From: Melioribacteraceae bacterium
GTDB taxonomy: Bacteria > Bacteroidota > Ignavibacteria > Ignavibacteriales > Melioribacteraceae
Direction of reading: 5' to 3'
DNA: 64,000 bases
Assembly (NCBI GenBank): GCA_022181065.1
Contig: BQMY01000085.1
Span: forward strand, 1-64,000
Shown piece after piece: positions 7,526 to 17,700 of the stretch. How positions within the stretch are numbered: the first letter of the stretch is position 1; the number at the start of each line of letters is the position of its first letter. Below the pieces are notes generated by a model. It had not been told where the DNA came from. It did not search any database and saw only the letters and a program-made list of their open reading frames with translations. The translations under genes were made by a program, and so were the position numbers.

Positions 7526-8896
7526 ATGATTATATACAAATACATACTCCGAAACCATCTGGCTCCTTTTGTCTTCTCAATATTTATTGTGATTTCAGTG
7601 CTATTGCTGCAATTCCTGATGCGATTTGCAGAGCGACTCATTGGTAAAGGACTTGATTTCTGGATTATCGTTCAGCTGATCATGTATAACCTCGCCTGGA
7701 TGGTGGTGCTGGTTGTACCAATGTCGGTACTCATCGCGACTCTCATGGGATTCGGCGCTATGAGCCAGAATAACGAAGTAGCGATAATGAAGTCGAGCGG
7801 AATGAGTCTCTACAAAATGATGACCCCGGTACTTCTGGCATCGGTTGTAGTCGCGTTTTTACTGATCCAGTTCAACAACCATGTGTATCCAAACGCCAAT
7901 TATTCCGCACGATTGCTTATGCAGGATATTTCACAGAAAAAACCTACCCTGTCGCTTGTACCCGGTGTTTTTTCGCAGGAAATACCAAACTATTCAATCC
8001 TTGCAAGGGATATCGACCGTGAGACCAATAAACTTATCGACCTTACAATATACGATACTTCCGACCCGTCATTTATAAATATTGTTTCGGCAAAAAAAGG
8101 GAACATCTATTTTTCCGGTAATCAGGAAAAACTGATGCTCGACCTCTATAATGGTGAAATTCATACCACCGATTTGCTCGACCGCGAAAACTACAGAAGA
8201 TTAATTTTTGAGAGACATAAAATATCACTTCCGGCCGATCAGTTTTTATTCCGCCAATCAGGACCCGGAAGTACAAGGGGTGACCGCGAACTCAGCGCGC
8301 AGGATATGCTTATAATAGTCGATAGTTTGAGGGCAATTCGTGATAACCACGCAGAAAATTATCTTGTTGATGTAAATGAATATTTCACAGCTGACAGCGC
8401 GTTTTTGAAGACCAAACGTCCTGCCGGCGCGATGTTCAAACATTCATATCTCAGAGTTGAAAATAAACTCCGTTCAATCCGCAACAATTTAACATCAAAG
8501 CTGAAGCGAATAGAAAATAACAAAAAAGAAGCAAACCGCTTCTGGGTGGAAATTCATAAAAAGTACTCACTCCCATTCGCTTGTATAGTTTTTGTGCTGA
8601 TAGGAGCACCATTAGGAACTATGGTACGTAAAGGTGGAGTGGGAGCTGCCGCTGGTATAAGTCTCATATTTTTCCTCATATACTGGGCATTCCTGATTGG
8701 GGGTGAAAAACTCGCGGATCGTGGATTGTTAAGTCCTTTCTGGGGAATGTGGAGCGCGAATTTCTTTCTCGGGGCACTTGGCATTTTTCTAACTATTCGC
8801 GCGGCGAAAGAACGGGTGACACTAAGTTTTGAGTTTATATCGAAAATTCTACCAAAACAATTAAGAATTACAGGTAATGATGAAGCTGCTGGATAG
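7526..8896 (+). CDS. LptF/LptG family permease (lipopolysaccharide export), first copy
   Basis: The 456-residue protein has the YjgP/YjgQ architecture. N-terminal membrane segments (from about residue 10) include IVVPMSVLIATLMGFGAMSQNNEVAIMKSSGMSL, the conserved coupling-helix region. A periplasmic beta-jellyroll follows (about 130-310), then three C-terminal membrane segments starting with YSLPFACIVFVLIGAPLG. With a partner of the same family and the LptB ATPase (not in the window) it extracts lipopolysaccharide from the inner membrane. It overlaps the second permease gene by about 17 bases. Compared with typical members (about 360 residues) it has an extended, charged periplasmic/linker part (about 250-345). 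Which copy is F and which is G cannot be told by eye. Confidence 0.9.
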   Translation: MIIYKYILRNHLAPFVFSIFIVISVLLLQFLMRFAERLIGKGLDFWIIVQLIMYNLAWMVVLVVPMSVLIATLMGFGAMSQNNEVAIMKSSGMSLYKMMTPVLLASVVVAFLLIQFNNHVYPNANYSARLLMQDISQKKPTLSLVPGVFSQEIPNYSILARDIDRETNKLIDLTIYDTSDPSFINIVSAKKGNIYFSGNQEKLMLDLYNGEIHTTDLLDRENYRRLIFERHKISLPADQFLFRQSGPGSTRGDRELSAQDMLIIVDSLRAIRDNHAENYLVDVNEYFTADSAFLKTKRPAGAMFKHSYLRVENKLRSIRNNLTSKLKRIENNKKEANRFWVEIHKKYSLPFACIVFVLIGAPLGTMVRKGGVGAAAGISLIFFLIYWAFLIGGEKLADRGLLSPFWGMWSANFFLGALGIFLTIRAAKERVTLSFEFISKILPKQLRITGNDEAAG

Positions 8897-9962
8897 ATAC
8901 GTTGTGAAGCAATTTGTGCAGATTTTCTTCTTCGGGATTTTAGCGTTTATTCTGATCTTCCTGATAATAGATATGATGGAAAACCTGGATGATTTCATTG
9001 ACAAAGATGTTCCGGCAGAGATCATGGCTCAGTATTATCTTGTTTTCCTCCCTGAGATGGTTCGCCTGATAACGCCAGTCGCTGTTTTACTTGCCGCATT
9101 GTTTACCGTAGGTAAAATGTCTGGTCAGAACGAACTTGCCGCTATAAAAGCAGGTGGAGTGAGTCTGTACCGTTTTATGGTTCCATTCATGGTAACCGCT
9201 TTGATTATTAGCCTTGGAAGCGTCTATTTTGGAGGTTATGTAGTTCCCTTTGCCAACAAGGAGAAGGTAAAAATTGAACAGGAGTACATGAACAAAAGTA
9301 TTGTTCACGCGGGGAGTAATATATTCTTTCAGGATAGTAAAACGCGAATAGTAACCATTGCTTATTACGACGTAAACAGATATCAGGCAAACAGGGTGAG
9401 TATTCAGGAATTTGCCGATAACGATATTACACAAATGCTCAGCAGGATTGACGCCTCAAGAATGGTTTATGACACCACTTCGGGAGACTGGATATTAAAA
9501 AAAGCTACAAAACGTGAGTTCGGAAAGCAAAACGAGAGTATATTTTATTACGATAGCCTCGCACTTTCGCACCTTAATTTCACTCCGGAAGAGGTTTATA
9601 AAAAGCAGCAAAAGCCGGAAGAAATGAATATCACAGAGCTGAAGGACCTTGCCGACAGTCAGCTCAAATCGGGTAACGATCCGACAAGGATATTGATAGA
9701 ATATCACACAAGATTAGCCTATCCTTTCGCGAGCTTCGTTATTGTTTTATTTGGGATTCCACTATCAGCGAATAAAAGAAGAGGCGGACTTGCGGTTCAG
9801 TTTATAATAAATGTACTGATAACATTCATCTACCTGGTGCTGATGAATATTGCTCAGGCATATGGCAAAAACGGGGTACTTGACCCCGTTCTTACTGCCT
9901 GGTTTAATAACATTATATTTTTGGTAGTGGCAATCGGATATATATTTACAGTCAGGAAATAA
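8880..9962 (+). CDS. LptF/LptG family permease, second copy
   Basis: This 360-residue member of the same family is of usual length. The N-terminal coupling region reads VGKMSGQNELAAIKAGGVSLYRFM and the C-terminal membrane block begins with RLAYPFASFVIVLFGIPLSANKRRGG. Two adjacent ATG codons exist at 8877 and 8880; either start lies inside the end of the upstream permease gene, so translation is coupled. Having both permeases in one operon is common outside enterobacteria. The stop codon touches the stop codon of the convergent outer-membrane protein gene at 9963 with no base between them. Confidence 0.9.
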   Translation: MKLLDRYVVKQFVQIFFFGILAFILIFLIIDMMENLDDFIDKDVPAEIMAQYYLVFLPEMVRLITPVAVLLAALFTVGKMSGQNELAAIKAGGVSLYRFMVPFMVTALIISLGSVYFGGYVVPFANKEKVKIEQEYMNKSIVHAGSNIFFQDSKTRIVTIAYYDVNRYQANRVSIQEFADNDITQMLSRIDASRMVYDTTSGDWILKKATKREFGKQNESIFYYDSLALSHLNFTPEEVYKKQQKPEEMNITELKDLADSQLKSGNDPTRILIEYHTRLAYPFASFVIVLFGIPLSANKRRGGLAVQFIINVLITFIYLVLMNIAQAYGKNGVLDPVLTAWFNNIIFLVVAIGYIFTVRK

Positions 9963-11390
9963 TTAGAACTTCCATCGTGAACCGAGAGCGAAACCAACTA
10001 CCTTTGCACTATTACCCGCGACAAAACTATTCATTGATGAGGTAGCAAAGTTTATTTCAAGGAAACTGGTATTAAATCCAAATCCAAATCCCCATCCAAA
10101 ACCTGCTCTGCCACCAACCGAGAAACCTGTTCTTACCGGTAACCAACTTAAAGGATGAACTTCATATCCAACTGAAAAACGCGGTTGTGTACTATTTCCG
10201 GGTAAATTATTGAAACCCTGATTATAATCAAGCGCAACCATCATCGGAAACTTGTATGTGAATTTGTACATGGCGCCCATTCTCAATGTTGTAGGTAAGC
10301 CGGTCGAAAACGATTCAACATAATCACCTTCACCAAGAATAGCGTCAGCAAGTGAATCTGTTTTTTCCTTCTCGGTGAGATCAGTCAGAGTATATGAAGT
10401 AGTCGCGGAAGCATATTCCGCCGCTTCGGTATCCCATGTGATACTCCCGATATCAGTGATGGCAAGACCAACAGAAAGCTGATCATTTATTTTCGCCGAA
10501 ACACCAAGATCAAACCCGAAGCCACTTCCGGCAGGATCATTGAAAAATCCGGGATTACTATCTTTCTCCAAAGAATCCGGCTCAAAATCATATTTCAAAC
10601 CAAAACTCGGTGAAAAGGCAGTATTTGCGATAATATCACTATTAACTGTAATCGCGTTACCCTGATCTCCCACCTGAATATTGGTATTCAACTGCTCAAT
10701 ACCAGCATAAGCAAATCCCTGGATCAGCTTCAAAGAAAGACCTACATTAATCTCTTGAGCAAGTTTAGGAAAAATTTGTGGTAATGTGCGTGCGTAGCTA
10801 AGAGAATACTCCCTGACATACCAGCTTTGAATATCAAGATCATCCAAACTGTAAGTTTGACTTTTCTGTAAACCGTCAAGGAAAATATCAAAAAGCGCGG
10901 TAGGAATATCAACTTTGAACGCCATCTTGTCTGCCATCGAAAAACCAAATGTACCGATTTTTTCACCGGCGTTTACAACAACAGCAAAAATTGGAAGGTT
11001 CACTTCTGTGTACAAGGCAGATCCACTTGTAAACAAATCCTTAAATTCCTGTTTCTCACCGTCGGTTAATGTTTTACCAACAGTTTCACCCGCGGCATTC
11101 ACTTCGCCACCGAAGAAATAGTTATAATCCTCTATTGAGAAGAAATCATTTCCAATAATGTAACTCAGATTAGGTATTGGGAAAATTGTCTTCAGTTCAA
11201 CAGTTCTGTCGGTTTCAATGGCAAGGTTTGCAGGGTTAATGCCAAAAGCGTTTATACCTCTGCTGGAGATAGTATAAGTTTTTCCCAACGCCACCGACCG
11301 GGCATCAGAAAGCGCTACCGAACCGCCTCCCTGAGCAAATACTTCCAAAGTGAAAAGCAATGCTATAAATATTTTTATAAGTAATTTCAT
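9963..11390 (-). CDS. Outer-membrane beta-barrel protein, DUF5723-like
   Basis: The 475-residue protein has a Sec signal peptide (about 19 residues, ending EVFAQ). It then shows GINPANLAI, the N-P-A motif seen near the N-terminus of DUF5723 and PorV/FadL-like barrels, followed by repeated amphipathic beta strands ending in RWKF with a C-terminal aromatic. It is predicted to sit in the outer membrane; the transported substrate is unknown. The start is ATG at 11390, with GAGGAGATTG just upstream. The upstream lipoprotein gene ends 14 bases before it, so the two form an operon and may act together at the cell surface. Confidence 0.65.
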   Translation of the reverse strand: MKLLIKIFIALLFTLEVFAQGGGSVALSDARSVALGKTYTISSRGINAFGINPANLAIETDRTVELKTIFPIPNLSYIIGNDFFSIEDYNYFFGGEVNAAGETVGKTLTDGEKQEFKDLFTSGSALYTEVNLPIFAVVVNAGEKIGTFGFSMADKMAFKVDIPTALFDIFLDGLQKSQTYSLDDLDIQSWYVREYSLSYARTLPQIFPKLAQEINVGLSLKLIQGFAYAGIEQLNTNIQVGDQGNAITVNSDIIANTAFSPSFGLKYDFEPDSLEKDSNPGFFNDPAGSGFGFDLGVSAKINDQLSVGLAITDIGSITWDTEAAEYASATTSYTLTDLTEKEKTDSLADAILGEGDYVESFSTGLPTTLRMGAMYKFTYKFPMMVALDYNQGFNNLPGNSTQPRFSVGYEVHPLSWLPVRTGFSVGGRAGFGWGFGFGFNTSFLEINFATSSMNSFVAGNSAKVVGFALGSRWKF

Positions 11391-11404
11391 TTCAATCTCC
11401 TCTC

Positions 11405-13462
11405 TTAGTCAAAGTCAATTTTATAACTTGCACTTGCGTATAATTTCAACCTGATTTCATCCGAAGTACGGAATTTTACAGGTTGCGGAGATCCGAGAGG
11501 CGGTGTTGCGAGCTCGATTCGGATAATCATTTTTTCATTGTTCAGTAACTCCTGTATCTCATCCTGGAAAAGGTCTATCACCTGAGTTACTGTACCGGCG
11601 CTTACTACTTCACCTTCACTATCTACGGTAGGAGCAGGGACAGTTAAAGCCGGTGATCTTGCAGGAACAGGGAGAGTAAGAACTACCGCACCGAATTCAT
11701 TTATTACATCTGCCTGAAATATTATATCTATCGGTACTTCATTTTCCATCTCGATAGTTAACTGACCGAAATTAACTTTGGCAATTTCATCCTCGTCAAC
11801 TTCACCAAAATCAATCTCTACGGTGTCAATTACCTCACCACCTTCAATTGCGAGGTTAAGTGGTATTTCGATCCCAACATTTCCTGTAATACTGTCATTT
11901 CGGGTAACACTTCCCTGAACAAAATTCGGGTTGATCAATGCATCGCCATCAATAGTAAAAGTATTTGGGAAAGAGCCGGTAAATGAATTTATAAGGTTTT
12001 TCAATCCATAATCGGAAAGTTTTATTTGAGTTGAGGCTCCACCGGCAATACCAATATTATTTAATGCTATTGACTCGGTCTGGGTACTGCTGGTACCTGT
12101 CACATTTGCGCTCAAATCCAAATCAATGTTTGCCGAGGAATTAAGCGTAAGCAAAATTTCCGGATTATCGAAATTAATAACTCCAAACTCGAAAGTTTCT
12201 TCCAGGTCACCAAGATCAAACGCGAATGAAGTAGGATCAAGCGCGAAAAATGTGGGTTTAATTATACCGGAAACAGATTCGAATACTAGTCCTGACATAT
12301 TTACATCTATACCGATACTATCAGTTGTAGCTATTTGTCGAGGATCTGTTGTAGATTCGGTGTTAACAAGTACGGAATATGATAATGTATTTTCCGGGTT
12401 ACCCGAAAGTGACTGGATGCTCCATCCTGCAATACTCTGCGGATTGTCAGGATCAGAAGGGACATATCTTTCTTCACCGCGTGGAATATTTACATTGGCG
12501 GTAAACGGATTACCATTCGAGTCGAACATATTGTTCAAGGTGATCTCAGTTCTGATATCCATATCGAAGTTATTAGTAAACTTGATCTGGAAATTACCGG
12601 CGTTAAAATTTGCTTGCTGGATGAATGTAGAATCATCAATGACAAATGTACTGTCTTTTGTAAACGGATCCTGCTCAGGTAATGGAGCTCTTGCAGATTC
12701 CAGGACAAGATCACTGAATGTGGTTGTCACAACTGTACCTGCGTCATTAGGGATTTGTACAGGAGTTAAACTACCGTCAGTTCTTAAAGTACCATCAAAC
12801 TGAAGCTGATTTGTAATTGTTTTTCCACCAATCCAGAATTGTATATCAACACTTCCTCCGTTTTCCGCAATAGGAAAGATAGCATTTGTATCAGCTACCG
12901 TGGTTTGAGTAACAACGTTGGTAACACTAAAACCACGCATCTCAATTGCGACCGGAAGACGGTTGGTAATGGTGAATGTTAAAAATCCTCCGCTTAGTGA
13001 AACCTCTTCAAAAGCGTCAATCTGTTCAAACTGAACTGACGGATCACCTTGAGATTGAGGAAATATCATCAGCGAGCCAGTAGTTGCATTCGACCACTGC
13101 TCAACAAGTATCTCTGCTGTAACAGGTGCCGGATCATTTATTTTAATTGTACCAATTGTCTGTGAAAAGCTGGTTGACAAGTCATCAACTTTCAGGTTAT
13201 CGCCTACTGTTACCGGGTCTATTGTGATCGAGTTATCGACATAGTACAAACGTCTCGGAAATGTAGGGTTATAATTGTAGCGCACGAAAGCAGTATCTTT
13301 CTCTATCGCTTCCTGCAACAGGTAAGCGCGTTCGGTTATCGGGATGTCAATATTGATATCATATTTGGGCGCGTAAAAATCTCCCGGAGTATCAAAACAC
13401 CCATAGAGAAAGAGAGATGAAAGAATTAGAATGGGTAGAAATAGTTTGATTTTTTCTTTCAT
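11405..13462 (-). CDS. Large hypothetical lipoprotein, beta-rich
   Basis: The 685-residue product has a lipoprotein signal (MKEKIKLFLPILILSSLFLYGC, lipobox LYGC). The mature part is rich in Thr, Asn, Val and Asp and looks like serial beta-sandwich repeats. Phrases such as FTITNRLPVAIEMRGFSV, IKFTNNFDMDIRTEITLN and INFDNPEILLTLNSSANIDLDL recur, as if several related domains of about 100 residues follow one another. No named family is recognised. It is likely surface-exposed or periplasmic on the outer membrane. The downstream gene for a DUF5723-like barrel starts 14 bases after its stop. Confidence 0.65.
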   Translation of the reverse strand: MKEKIKLFLPILILSSLFLYGCFDTPGDFYAPKYDINIDIPITERAYLLQEAIEKDTAFVRYNYNPTFPRRLYYVDNSITIDPVTVGDNLKVDDLSTSFSQTIGTIKINDPAPVTAEILVEQWSNATTGSLMIFPQSQGDPSVQFEQIDAFEEVSLSGGFLTFTITNRLPVAIEMRGFSVTNVVTQTTVADTNAIFPIAENGGSVDIQFWIGGKTITNQLQFDGTLRTDGSLTPVQIPNDAGTVVTTTFSDLVLESARAPLPEQDPFTKDSTFVIDDSTFIQQANFNAGNFQIKFTNNFDMDIRTEITLNNMFDSNGNPFTANVNIPRGEERYVPSDPDNPQSIAGWSIQSLSGNPENTLSYSVLVNTESTTDPRQIATTDSIGIDVNMSGLVFESVSGIIKPTFFALDPTSFAFDLGDLEETFEFGVINFDNPEILLTLNSSANIDLDLSANVTGTSSTQTESIALNNIGIAGGASTQIKLSDYGLKNLINSFTGSFPNTFTIDGDALINPNFVQGSVTRNDSITGNVGIEIPLNLAIEGGEVIDTVEIDFGEVDEDEIAKVNFGQLTIEMENEVPIDIIFQADVINEFGAVVLTLPVPARSPALTVPAPTVDSEGEVVSAGTVTQVIDLFQDEIQELLNNEKMIIRIELATPPLGSPQPVKFRTSDEIRLKLYASASYKIDFD

Positions 13463-13564
13463 AAAATCCCCTGGTTAATAAAAAGATTACCGGATCAGCC
13501 GGTTTATTTATACTTAAAAATAATTTTCAAAAATTCAGATGGTTTGGCAATAAGACATATGTCG

Positions 13565-13599
13565 TAAAGAAAACGCGGCGGAGATAAATACTCTCCGCC
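13565..13599 (-). terminator. Rho-independent terminator of the T9SS cargo gene
   Basis: Read on the minus strand, an 8-bp GC-rich stem (GGCGGAGA / TCTCCGCC, 13577-13599) with a 7-base loop is followed by GCGTTTTCTTT. It lies 16 bases after the stop codon of the gene at 13615. Confidence 0.8.
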
Positions 13600-13614
13600 A
13601 CGATAAAATCAAGA

Positions 13615-14571
13615 TTATTTAACGAGCATCATTTTGCGTGTAAGTGAGACACCGTCAGCTCTAAGTTCATAGAAGTAAATACCTGATGCCAGGTTAGCTC
13701 CATCAAATGTCACTTCATAATTTCCCGCGTTATGATAACCGGAGACGAGTTCTGTTACCTCAACACCAAGCGTGTTGTAAACTTTAAGAGTTACGTTACC
13801 ATCAGAAGGTATGCTGTAAGCGATCTTTGTGGTCGGGTTGAATGGATTCGGATAGTTCTGATTTAGATCAAATTCTTCAGGAATACCCGGCAATGCATCA
13901 GGTTCAACAGAGTTTGTTGCGCCAAGTCCGCTTCTACCACCTCCAAATTTAGACAAATGTTCCGCGACGAAACAGACCTGGGTTGGTTCAAGAACAGTTT
14001 GAATACCGGCTTCTGACCATGCACCGCCAATCAAATAGGCAAAACCGAGATTACCCTGTGTCAAACCAACAATCTGCAGGAAGGCATCAAACGCCGAACC
14101 ATAAGAAAGGCAGAACCTGAAGTATTTGTCATCATTAAAATAAAAATGGTCATCACCGGTGTAAACGGTACCTGTGGCAAGGTCTTCCACCTGAATATCG
14201 AAATAAAGGAACAGAGGTTCACCATTAATAGGGTTATATTGAACACCACCCGGCTGAAGGTTGGAAACAAAAATATCCATTTTAATATTATTGTTCAGCG
14301 CGCCATCATCCAGAGAGAACGTACCGCCAACTATCGCATCATATAAACCCTGATAAGGTTCAAGATTCCATGGGAAACCTGGAAGATCATCTTCCGGAAT
14401 TTCAAACGATCCGCCTTCAAGGAAAAATTCCTCTTCGGTTACGGCATAACTAAGTGGTGATCCCGGAGGTGTTATCCAAAATTGATAGAAAACGGTATCC
14501 TGCTGGGCGAATATATTGGTCAGAAGACCAAAACCCATAAGCGTAATCATAGTAAATAAAACTTTTCTCAT
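13615..14571 (-). CDS. Secreted protein with type IX secretion sorting domain
   Basis: The 318-residue protein has a Sec signal peptide (MRKVLFTMITLMGFGLLTNIFAQ). A unique beta-rich region of about 190 residues with no recognised family comes next. The last 80 residues form a type A sorting domain: FDLNQNYPNPFNPTTKIAYSI, VTLKVYNTLGVEV, YEVTFDGANLASGIYFYEL and TRKMMLVK. Such domains direct export through the type IX secretion system and attachment to the cell surface, and this tail is characteristic of Ignavibacteria and relatives. ATG at 14571 is chosen because AAGGAG lies about eight bases upstream; 13 further codons are open before it. It is monocistronic with its own terminator. Confidence 0.85.
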   Translation of the reverse strand: MRKVLFTMITLMGFGLLTNIFAQQDTVFYQFWITPPGSPLSYAVTEEEFFLEGGSFEIPEDDLPGFPWNLEPYQGLYDAIVGGTFSLDDGALNNNIKMDIFVSNLQPGGVQYNPINGEPLFLYFDIQVEDLATGTVYTGDDHFYFNDDKYFRFCLSYGSAFDAFLQIVGLTQGNLGFAYLIGGAWSEAGIQTVLEPTQVCFVAEHLSKFGGGRSGLGATNSVEPDALPGIPEEFDLNQNYPNPFNPTTKIAYSIPSDGNVTLKVYNTLGVEVTELVSGYHNAGNYEVTFDGANLASGIYFYELRADGVSLTRKMMLVK

Positions 14572-14721
14572 TCTGTACTCCTTGTAAAATATTATTGATT
14601 TCAACGACAATTTAACCCTAAAACATATTCTGGCAAATGTTGCAGGTCATACCTGTAACCTGAATCACATCAATGGAATCAAAGATATTGATAAATTAAG
14701 ATATAACATATTAAAATAAAT

Positions 14722-17700
14722 TTAATTTTCTATTCTATTAATAATATCTTCAGATCGTTCTTCAGTTTTACCTTTTAATCCTTTTACAAAGTACATATCA
14801 ACTTTGCCTTTACCTTTGGCATCCATTTTGCCACGGTATTCGCAATCGAAGTGATCCCTGATGAGCATAAATGTGTACGCGGAAACGTTAACCCTGCCCG
14901 GTTCTCCGGAGCTTTCCATCCTGCTTGCCAGGTTAACAGTATCGCCCCAAATATCATACACGAACTTTTTGGTTCCCACAACTCCGGCAATAACAGAACC
15001 GGAATGCACACCAACCCTCATTTCCCATTTAATCGGTGCTGTTTCACCGCGCTTTCTAATAAAATCCTGCATTTCCAGTGCAGCATATACGGTTATCAGC
15101 GCATGATCCCTGGTTTCCTTGGGTAAACCACCTGCCGCCATATACGAGTCACCGATCGTTTTCATTTTTTCCAGACCATACTTAGAAACAATATCGTCAA
15201 AACCTTTAAATATTTCGTTCAGTTCATTTACAAGACTATCAGCGGGGAGTACCGATGCCGTATAGGTAAAGCCCTTGAAGTCTGTGAAAAGAATTGAGCA
15301 ATTCTTGAATTCTCTCGGTTGTACATATCCCTTCTCTTTCAATTCATCAACACAACTTCCCGGCAGAATATTCATTAATAGCGCGTCGCTCTTATCTTTC
15401 TCTTCTTCCAATTCTTTTGTTCTACGTTTGACCATTTGAGCAAGTTCAAGATTACGTCTTTTAACCTGACGTGTTTTATATGTGTAGAACATATAAACCA
15501 TTGAAAGAACAAAAATAGAAGAAATAGTATAGAACCACCATGTTTCCCAAAACGGCGGTGTAATGATAAATGGAACAATCGCTTCCTGTTCACTCCAGAT
15601 ACCGTCACTATTTCTGCATACAACCTTGAAGTTATAATTGTTTGCCGGAAGAGACCTGTATGTAATGGAATGTTCAAAAGTTTCGGTCCAGTTAAGGTCA
15701 ACACCTTCAAGTTTATATCTGTATAAAACTTTTTCAGGAGCTATAAACTCAACACCGATAAAATCAAAGCTAATATTATTTTCCGTGTAATCGAGATCAA
15801 GTGTGATTTTGGGAAGTGTATCTCTTACCGATTCTTCATCAATAATTCTTACGTTTTTAATGTAAATGGGAGATGGTACTTCTCTAGGTTTATTCTTCGG
15901 ATTAAATTTTGTTACACCATTCTGTGTGCCAAAATAGATATTATAATTTCTGTCTTTATATACAGAGCCACTGTTCATCTCAATAGAGGCAAGACCATCT
16001 TTGCTCGTGTAGGTTTTAAACGCGTCCCGACCTTTTTCCTCATAAGACATAAACTCAAAACGGGTGATACCCTGTGTAGAGCCTATATATAAATAGTTAT
16101 TATGCTCAACAATAAAATAGCATGAGTTGCTCGGCATACCTTCCCGGATTGAAAAGTTCATAAAGGACTTACCATCAAATCTGCTAACACCGCCACCTTC
16201 AGTTCCAATCCAAAAATTACCAAACTTATCCTGTGTGGTGAAGAAAATAGCATCGCTCGGAAGACCATCCTCTATCGTGTATGCTTTTATAAACTTGTGC
16301 TTGTTAAATTTGAGCAGGCCATTGGTAGCTGTGGCAAACCAGAGGAATCCCTCGTAATCTTCAAAAATATTATATACGAACTGATCTCCGGTGACAGAGT
16401 TTATTCCTTCTTTGGTGATGATCTCGTCATAGTTGGGATCGTACATACTGATACCCCCTTCACAACCAAACCAGATATTCCCTTCGGAATCCTCATGCAT
16501 ACTGATCACAAAATTATTAAATAATCCGTCATCGGAAGAATATGTTTTGAAGTTTCTACCATCATACTTTGAAACACCCGCGCCGAAAACAGATATCCAG
16601 ATATTGCCTTTTTCATCACCTATTATTGAGGGAACCAAATTACTTTTAAGTCCGTTCTCGCTATTGAGGTACTCGTATGTATCTTTTTGCTCGTTAAAAA
16701 TTGTAATTCCGTCACCTTCATGACCAAACCAGGTCTGCCCTTTGTTATCCTTGAAGATTGAATAAACAACATCGTCAGCGAGCCCGGTCATCCGGGAAAA
16801 AATGGTAAATTTTTCCACAGGTACCTTGAACAACCCGCCATTCCTTGTACCAAACCAGAGATCACCCCGGAGGTCTTCCAAAAAACAGTTGATAATATCG
16901 GAAGGTAACCCGGTAATTTCGGAATAATGGTTCAGTGTTTCACCATCGAAATTATAAAGTCCTTTCCCATCGGTACCGAGCCATAAATTCTGATCTTTAT
17001 CCTGGGATACGAATGTTACTTTTGCGACTTGTTTTTTCTCATCTGAAAGATACAGATCAGTAAATTCGACGCCGTCATACTTTGAAGCACCAAATAAAGA
17101 CCCGAACCAAATATTGCCATCAGCATCCTCCTGAATACTGGTAACAGAGTCGCTAAGTAACCCTGTATTTCTGGTAAAATGGGAAAGCGAGTCTTCCGAG
17201 TAGCGATAAACTCCATATCCGATCGTACCAATCCAGAGGTTATTTTCGCCATCAATAAGGCATAAAGTTTCAAGCGCGTCTTCCGGTAAACCCAATTCAT
17301 CATTTACCGATTCGAGTTTACCATTTTTGTAGCGAGCAATTCCACCCGAGCGAGTGGCTATCCATACAACACCGGATGAATCCTCAGCAATGCCCTGGAT
17401 ATAGTCATCTTTGAAAGTTTCAGATTTATAGTAATTTATAAATGATTTGCCATCAAATCGCGAAAGCCCTTTTTCGGTACCAAACCAGATATTGTTTTCC
17501 GAATCTTCAAAAACAGTTCGAACCGATGTATATGCCAGACCATCGGAAACGTAGAAGTTCTTGAAATTCATTCCATTATACCGAGAGGCACCGTCCTCCG
17601 TGGCGATCCATAAGTAACCGCGGTTATCCTGTATAATTGAATAAACCGAGTTTTGTGGCATACCATCATCACTGGTAAATCGCTTAATTGAAAGCGATTG

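Noticed and set aside
12126-12803. 225-codon open frame opposite the large lipoprotein gene
   Set aside because: It is antisense to a gene with a clear signal peptide and good codon pattern; its product is Ser/Val-rich without domain signs, typical of a shadow frame.
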